64,000 nt of DNA. Source: Devosia sp. ZB163 (GTDB lineage: Bacteria; Pseudomonadota; Alphaproteobacteria; Rhizobiales; Devosiaceae). The translations under genes were made by a program, and so were the position numbers. The notes below the pieces were generated by a model. The model did not search any database and had not been told where the DNA came from. It worked only from the letters and a program-made list of their open reading frames with translations. Positions within the stretch are counted from its first letter, which is position 1; every line of letters starts with the position of its first letter. The stretch covers positions 802,514-866,513 of the forward strand of contig NZ_JAQRMY010000003.1 of assembly GCF_028613635.1 (NCBI RefSeq), read 5' to 3'. This document shows positions 59,673 to 64,000 of this stretch, one piece after another.

Positions 59673-60343
59673 TCCACTACCACGGCACCCCGCTGACGCC
59701 TCGCAGCGAGTTGGTCAAAATGGCCGGCAAGCATTTTTGCGTGTCGTTCGCCAATCCTGGCGATGCGGACTGGTGTCTGGCAAACGGTCAGTCGGTAGTC
59801 TGGGACAATGGTGCCTTTTCCTTCAAAACCCAAGGCAAGCCGGTCGATTGGGTAAAATACTACGCCTGGCTGGAGACTCGGCTAGGCCACCCGCATTGGG
59901 CGATCATCCCTGATGTGATCGACGGCGACGTGCAGGAACAGCGAGCGTTGGTGGCTCAGTGGCCTCACGGTCACATGGGCGCGCCGGTTTGGCACATGGC
60001 GCTTCCCATCGATTACCTACTGGACCTCGCCAGCCATTGGCCGCGTATCTGCTTCGGCAGCTCTGGCGCATACTGGCAGGTGGGCAGCGACCAGTGGTGC
60101 AGGCGGGCCGATGAAGCGTTCAACGCTCTGGAGCGGCGTGGCCTGCGCCCGTGGGTGCACATGCTTCGCGGCTTGGCCCTTTGCGGCGACCGCTGGCCGT
60201 TCGCCTCCGCAGACAGTGTGAACGTCGCGCGCAATTTCAAGGACACCAACGCCGATCCCGAACGCATGGCGCGGCGGATCGATGCCATTCAATCCCCGAT
60301 CCGATGGGCGGTTCGGGCAGAGCAGAAGGAGTTGTTCGCATGA
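59669..60343 (+). CDS. DpdA/TGT-like protein, TTG start
   Basis: A 224-residue protein. Conserved-looking blocks: VVWDNGAFSF (44-52), IIPDVIDGD (79-87), FGSSGAYWQVGS (129-140), HMLRGLALCG (164-173) and ASADSVNVARNF (179-190). The first matches TGT's DSGGFQ-like acidic loop, and the TIM-barrel-like spacing resembles phage DpdA transglycosylases, which exchange guanine in DNA for a 7-deazaguanine. TTG 59669 has AAGGGG 7 nt upstream. A queuosine-precursor transporter is two genes downstream, which supports this call. Confidence 0.65.
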   Translation: MIHYHGTPLTPRSELVKMAGKHFCVSFANPGDADWCLANGQSVVWDNGAFSFKTQGKPVDWVKYYAWLETRLGHPHWAIIPDVIDGDVQEQRALVAQWPHGHMGAPVWHMALPIDYLLDLASHWPRICFGSSGAYWQVGSDQWCRRADEAFNALERRGLRPWVHMLRGLALCGDRWPFASADSVNVARNFKDTNADPERMARRIDAIQSPIRWAVRAEQKELFA

Positions 60344-60591
60344 CCTCTCGTTACAAGACTGGCGGGCTTGAGCCGCGCTTCGTGATTAACCGGGCTGATG
60401 GCAAGGCCATCGACCCCAGCCGCCGCTACTCGCTGGTGCTGGATTTCTCCGGCGCCGACCCTCACGCTATAGCGGCGGCCAACGCCTACGCCGACAGTGT
60501 TGAGGTTGAGAATCCTGAACTCGCCGCAGACATTCGCGCTGCCCTGGCGAACCCGGCCAACGCCCCTGCACAGCACGGATATGCCTCATGA
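60340..60591 (+). CDS. Phage small protein
   Basis: An 83-residue protein (RFVINRADGKAIDPSRRYSLVLDFSGADPHAIAAANAYADSVEVENPELAADIRA). Common in phages of this type; unknown function. ATGA overlaps at both ends. Confidence 0.65.
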   Translation: MTSRYKTGGLEPRFVINRADGKAIDPSRRYSLVLDFSGADPHAIAAANAYADSVEVENPELAADIRAALANPANAPAQHGYAS

Positions 60592-61112
60592 TCGGCTATC
60601 TCGCTTTCGCGCTCTTCGCGCTCACCATCCCGGCCGCGAATTGGCTCATTGGGAACGTCGGCACTGAGTGCATCCCGAACGGCCCATGCCTGATCCCGGT
60701 GGGGTTCGGCTTTGCCGCGCCGAGCGGCGTGCTGATGGTGGGCGCTGCGTTGGTCCTCCGCGACATCGTTCACGAGCGGCTTGGCGCGTTGTGGGCTGGG
60801 TACGCCATTCTGGTTGGCGCGGTCCTCTCCGCGTTCTTCGCGCCGCCGGCCTTGGTCATTGCATCGGTTGCAGCATTTGCCCTGGCGGAAACCGCCGACC
60901 TTCTGGTCTATGCTCCGCTGCGGAGAAAGCACCTGGCGGGGGCTGTGATGCTCAGCGGGCTTGTCGGCGCGGTGATCGACAGCGCGGTTTTCCTCTGGCT
61001 GGCCTTTGGATCGGTCTCGCTCATCGAGGGGCAGATCGTCGGCAAGCTCTGGATGAGCCTCGTTGGTGCTGCTGTGTTGATGGTTCATCGCAGAGCGAAA
61101 GCAGCCGCCTGA
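60588..61112 (+). CDS. YhhQ/VUT-family queuosine-precursor transporter
   Basis: A 174-residue protein with about five membrane helices: NWLIGNVGTECIPNGPCLIPVGFGFAAPSGVLMVGAALVLRDIVHERLG and ALSAFFAPPALVIASVAAFALAETADLLVYAPL, the VUT family pattern. E. coli YhhQ takes up preQ0 and preQ1. Its place in a phage operon next to a DpdA-like gene suggests supply of the modified base. Confidence 0.82.
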   Translation: MIGYLAFALFALTIPAANWLIGNVGTECIPNGPCLIPVGFGFAAPSGVLMVGAALVLRDIVHERLGALWAGYAILVGAVLSAFFAPPALVIASVAAFALAETADLLVYAPLRRKHLAGAVMLSGLVGAVIDSAVFLWLAFGSVSLIEGQIVGKLWMSLVGAAVLMVHRRAKAAA

Positions 61113-61303
61113 TGCCCATCCGCACGATCCCCACCAGCCCCGAGCACCGCGTCGTGGTTCGCGAGTGCGACGGCTGTGGTTCCCCCAATGCCCCATACGG
61201 CACTGGCAGGCTTACCGATGCTCTCCGCACTGGTGATCCGAGCAAGGTGAAGTGCTGGTGCGGGCCGGATGGGTGCAAGGCAAGCGAGGAGAAGGCAGCG
61301 TGA
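61112..61303 (+). CDS. Phage Cys-rich small protein
   Basis: A 63-residue protein with CDGCG and CWCGPDGCK, a possible zinc site. Overlaps its neighbours by 1-4 nt (TGATG; GTGA). Confidence 0.6.
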   Translation: MPIRTIPTSPEHRVVVRECDGCGSPNAPYGTGRLTDALRTGDPSKVKCWCGPDGCKASEEKAA

Positions 61304-62154
61304 GCGCCAAGGAAACATTCGCGAAGGAAGCCGACCTCTGCGCCGCTTTCATCGAGTGCCTGCCTGACAGCTGGACGGCGTACCCGGAGACCGGCGGCTT
61401 CGACATCCTGCTCGTTCGCAAGGCCGATGGCATGCAGATCGGTGTCGAGGCAAAGCTGAGGCTCAACGCCAAGGTGGTGACGCAGGCCGCGGAAAGTCTG
61501 TCCACCTACCGTGTCGCGCATCCTTCACCGGATTGCCGGGCCGTGCTGGTGCCGGCTGGTGTCAGCTCCGACCTGGCTGGCGTCTGCCAGTTGCTGGGGA
61601 TCACCGTCATAAGCATGCGCGCGCTGGTCAGAAACGATCGCGGCGAGGTGGTCTGGTATGGCAAGGATCGGACCATGGCGCGGCTGGCCAGCGGCGGCTA
61701 TTCGTACCCGTTCCAGCCCCGCCTGCCGGAAGCCAAGAGCATTACCGCAGACGACGATTGGCACGAACGCTGCCCAGTAGCGCGCCTCAAGCTGCCCGAC
61801 TGGGTGCCTGATGTGGTCGCCGGAGACACCGCCCCGGTCGCGCTGACGCCATGGAAAGTAGGCGCCATCAAGCTGGTCGTCACGCTGCAGCGCCGCGGCT
61901 ACCTCACGCGGCAAGACTTCGCTCACTTCAAGATCAGCATGTCCCGCTGGACCCAGCAACGCTGGCTGGTGAAGGACGGGCAGGGAGGATGGATCGCAGG
62001 GCCTTACATGCCCGATTTCAAGGCCCAGCACCCCGTCAACTTTGACCAGATCGCGGCCGACTTCGAGAAGTGGCAACCGCCGGTTGCGGCAGCCACCAAG
62101 GGCGTTGTTGTCGGCGAGCTCTTCCCGGCAAGCGAGACTGGAAAGGCAGCATAA
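61300..62154 (+). CDS. PD-(D/E)XK-like phage protein, GTG start
   Basis: A 284-residue protein. Asp35 (GGFDILLVRK) and Glu50-Ala-Lys52 (IGVEAKLRL) form a nuclease-like motif, then AAESLSTYRVAHPSPDCRAVLVPAG. The C-terminal part may be winged helix (LVVTLQRRGYLTRQDFAHFKISMSRW). Biochemical role unknown. Confidence 0.62.
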   Translation: MSAKETFAKEADLCAAFIECLPDSWTAYPETGGFDILLVRKADGMQIGVEAKLRLNAKVVTQAAESLSTYRVAHPSPDCRAVLVPAGVSSDLAGVCQLLGITVISMRALVRNDRGEVVWYGKDRTMARLASGGYSYPFQPRLPEAKSITADDDWHERCPVARLKLPDWVPDVVAGDTAPVALTPWKVGAIKLVVTLQRRGYLTRQDFAHFKISMSRWTQQRWLVKDGQGGWIAGPYMPDFKAQHPVNFDQIAADFEKWQPPVAAATKGVVVGELFPASETGKAA

Positions 62155-62780
62155 TGGCGTGGCACATCATCCAGGCATCGTCGCAGCGCGAGCGCAAGGC
62201 AGCCAGCGAGATTCGCCGGCAAGCCGACCTACAGGGCAGGGAAGGCCTGCGCACCTACCTCCCCAAGTGGAGCTGGGTGCAGGTCAACCGCCGCACCGGC
62301 GAGAAGACCGTGCGTCATCGGCCGCTCATGCCTGGCTACCTGTTCGCTCGCTTCCCAGCCGGGTTCTACCCCGACGTGAAGGAGTGCGAGGGTGTTGTCC
62401 GCATCATCAAGAGCACGACCGGTGCCCCGGCTCTAGTGCCTGACAAGCTCATCGCCGCCCTGATCCGCAACCAGCGGGACATGAAGCACGAGGCCGAGGC
62501 AGATCGCATTTACCGCATGGGCCGCCGCCGCGGCGCTCCATCGTCATTCGACGCGGCCATGTCTTCGGCGCTGTTCGGCAATGCCGACGCCGGCATGATC
62601 GTTGCCGGCCCATGGGAGGGCAAGGTGGTGACGTTGCTTGGCATCGAGACCAATGGGCTGGTGCGAGCGGAGATCGAGCTTATGGGCGTCGTCAGCGCGA
62701 AGACCTTCAAGCCGCTGGTCGAGATCATCCCAGTGCAGCAAGCCGCCGTTGCTGTTGACGAAACGCGCGAAGCAGCTTAG
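62154..62780 (+). CDS. NusG-like phage antiterminator
   Basis: A 208-residue protein with an NGN-like start (MAWHIIQASSQRERKAASEIRRQ ... LMPGYLFARFP ... VVRIIKSTTGAPALVPD) and a KOW-like end (AGPWEGKVVTLLGIETNGLVRAEI). As last gene of the early operon before the packaging genes, it could act as a late-gene antiterminator. Confidence 0.85.
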   Translation: MAWHIIQASSQRERKAASEIRRQADLQGREGLRTYLPKWSWVQVNRRTGEKTVRHRPLMPGYLFARFPAGFYPDVKECEGVVRIIKSTTGAPALVPDKLIAALIRNQRDMKHEAEADRIYRMGRRRGAPSSFDAAMSSALFGNADAGMIVAGPWEGKVVTLLGIETNGLVRAEIELMGVVSAKTFKPLVEIIPVQQAAVAVDETREAA

Positions 62781-62909
62781 CTACCAATATAGGACGACTC
62801 CCTGTGCCCTTGATGGCGATACTTGGTGGCTTTGCCCGGGGGAGCCCAGGCTGCGTGTGCAGCCCGTCCCTTTTGCTTGCCAGAAATTCCAACCCTCCGG
62901 AGACATCGC

Positions 62910-63197
62910 ATGTCGTATAACGGCTCGCTTTTCCGTGCCTTCATTGTCGCGATCGCCGCTGCCTTCCTTTCGATCGGCGCACTGTTCGCTGCCATCGTTC
63001 CCGCCACTGCTGCTGACTTCGCCCTGGTGTTCAAGGCCGAGCCCTCGCTCGCCCTCGATGCCCTCGGCCACAAGGTGATGCTGAACGCCGCCCCTCCGAA
63101 CGGGTCGGCCGCTTCGGCTTTCATTGTCAGCGCCATGCAGCACGATCTCTATGTCGGCAACGGCTTCGTCCACATCGCCGGCATCGCCGGTACCTAG
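62910..63197 (+). CDS. Phage membrane/secreted protein
   Basis: A 95-residue protein with a signal-anchor-like segment (FRAFIVAIAAAFLSIGALFAAIVPATAA) and a soluble rest (DFALVFKAEPSLALDALGHKVMLNAAPPNG). GGAG upstream. Could be lysis- or conversion-related. Unrecognised. Confidence 0.6.
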   Translation: MSYNGSLFRAFIVAIAAAFLSIGALFAAIVPATAADFALVFKAEPSLALDALGHKVMLNAAPPNGSAASAFIVSAMQHDLYVGNGFVHIAGIAGT

Positions 63198-63430
63198 CGC
63201 CTGCCATCTACCAAAACAAGGCCTGCCACGCTTCGGCGCACCCCGGCGGGCTACTCATTCCTTCAACGCTTCATCAGCGCCTCAGATCAACAGAGGCAGC
63301 GGTGTAGCGCAAGCACCTAGTCTGCATCCCGCCCTATCCTTGAGCCAACACGGGAATAGGCGAAGTCGTATTGCCTGATGCGCGAGAGCGTCAAAGCCGG
63401 GGGCGGGGCCGCAAGGCTGATTGCCGGCCA

Positions 63431-63448
63431 ATTGTTCCCGAACAATTA
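63431..63448. promoter_or_regulatory. Perfect palindrome before the terminase genes
   Basis: AATTGTTC-CC-GAACAATT, 8+2+8 nt, 14 nt before the terminase start. It may be a regulator site or part of the packaging site. The rest of the 63198-63462 gap holds no gene. Confidence 0.55.
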
Positions 63449-63462
63449 AGTAGGTGAGTGCG

Positions 63463-63936
63463 ATGGCCGCGCCGCAAGGCAACAGCTTCTGGAAGCAGCG
63501 CAGTACGCATGGCCGGAAGCCAATCTTCGCAGACGCCGACCAACTGTGGGAAGCCTGCACTGAGTACTTCGAGTGGGTGGAGGCGAACCCACTCAAGGAA
63601 TCCCAGGCGTTCGCATACCAAGGCACTGTGAAGTTGCAGGAGTTGCCCAAGCTTCGCGCCATGACGATCGGAGCGCTCTGCATCTTCCTCGACATCAATC
63701 AGGACACGTGGGGTGAGTACCGGGAACGCGAAGGCTTTACCGAGGTCACAAGGCGTGTGGACGAAATCATCCGGGCGCAGAAGTTCGAGGGCGCGGCCGC
63801 TGGCCTGCTGAACCCGAACATCATCGCGCGCGACCTTGGCCTGGCTGACAAGCAGGAACTGACGGGCAAGGGCGGATCGCCGCTGATGCCGACCATCGTC
63901 TATGAGGGGCGCCCACAGGATGCAGACGGCAAGTAG
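63463..63936 (+). CDS. Terminase small subunit, P22 gp3-like
   Basis: A 157-residue protein: RKPIFADADQLWEACTEYFEWVEANPLKESQAFAYQGTVKLQELPKLRAMTIGALCIFLDI, EIIRAQKFEGAAAGLLNPNIIARDLGLADK. This is the pattern of P22-type DNA-packaging protein gp3, which recognises the pac site. The start could also be GTG 63454. Confidence 0.88.
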   Translation: MAAPQGNSFWKQRSTHGRKPIFADADQLWEACTEYFEWVEANPLKESQAFAYQGTVKLQELPKLRAMTIGALCIFLDINQDTWGEYREREGFTEVTRRVDEIIRAQKFEGAAAGLLNPNIIARDLGLADKQELTGKGGSPLMPTIVYEGRPQDADGK

Positions 63937-64000
63937 CACCGCCGCGCTGCGCATTGCCCTGCATCCCAAGCAATGGGTTGCGTTCCTCTCGCCGGCAACG
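63920..64000 (+). CDS. Terminase large subunit, N-terminal fragment
   Basis: ATG at 63920, in the end of the small-subunit gene. The 27 codons read ...LRIALHPKQWVAFLSPAT, which matches the start of large terminases (LHPKQ-x2-AF-x-SPA). The gene leaves the window on the right. Confidence 0.75.
   Translation, partial: MQTASSTAALRIALHPKQWVAFLSPAT

Noticed and set aside
1..64000. CRISPR arrays, complete insertion sequences, rRNA genes
   Set aside because: No regularly spaced repeats, transposase genes with inverted ends, or rRNA sequence were seen.

Overview
The window looks like the chromosome of a GC-rich alphaproteobacterium of the Hyphomicrobiales, perhaps Devosia or a relative. This rests on overall base composition, a DUF1127 small protein, GcrA- and GapR-type proteins, UvrB with a long N-terminal extension, and dispersed palindromes of the type TGGGTCC-CGGG-TCAAG-CCCG-GGATGAC. 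The genus is inference, because no rRNA or other phylogenetic marker lies in the window.

Positions 1-44284 are chromosomal. The left edge holds the start of an AroG-type DAHP synthase behind a classical attenuator: a 24-residue leader peptide carrying the run FFYWYF, then an intrinsic terminator. Next come a MarR regulator, an orphan pair of sugar ABC permeases, uvrC behind an SDR reductase, several small membrane proteins, four tandem secreted SH3b proteins, a cupredoxin, and two repeat-rich gene-poor gaps (12.2-12.85 kb and 13.6-14.3 kb). An AT-richer insert (about 14.46-17.38 kb) holds a two-gene ATPase/HEPN-like unit that resembles a defence module. It is followed by uvrB and an MmeI-like one-protein restriction-modification enzyme. 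The 24-44 kb stretch is ordinary accessory and housekeeping material: MFS and DMT transporters, a Kelch protein, a cis-prenyltransferase, a frameshifted membrane protein with its regulator, a GH19 hydrolase, ArfB, two crystallin-fold SH3 proteins, a thioesterase with thymidine kinase, a DnaB-like RecA-fold ATPase, a cysteine desulfurase-like enzyme, a YfcG-type GST and a class C beta-lactamase-like hydrolase.

From about 44.3 kb to the right edge lies a prophage whose right end is outside the window. It starts inside a tRNA-Ser(GCT) gene, of which only the 5' half is left. A leftward operon (52.65 to 44.34 kb) carries many small, 4-nt-overlapping genes: a PD-(D/E)XK nuclease, a Sak4-like ATPase, a Ref/DUF968-like nuclease, a MazG fusion, a probable excisionase and the integrase. 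A switch region (52.7-53.8 kb) has an XRE repressor, a YdaS/Cro-like protein and palindromic operators with consensus TCACGNNNCGTGA placed between the -35 and -10 elements. The rightward operon (53.8-62.8 kb) carries GapR-like, methyltransferase, GcrA-like, replication, DpdA-like, YhhQ-like and NusG-like genes, then a terminase small subunit and the first codons of the large subunit.

The most interesting content is (i) the phage pair of a DpdA/TGT-like protein and a YhhQ queuosine-precursor transporter, which suggests salvage-based 7-deazaguanine modification of phage DNA; (ii) the ORC-like ATPase plus HEPN-like gene pair; (iii) the aromatic leader peptide and attenuator in front of the DAHP synthase gene; (iv) the phage operator system; and (v) several very small coupled ORFs and a probable ATT start codon on arfB. 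All family assignments come from reading motifs by eye. No search was run.
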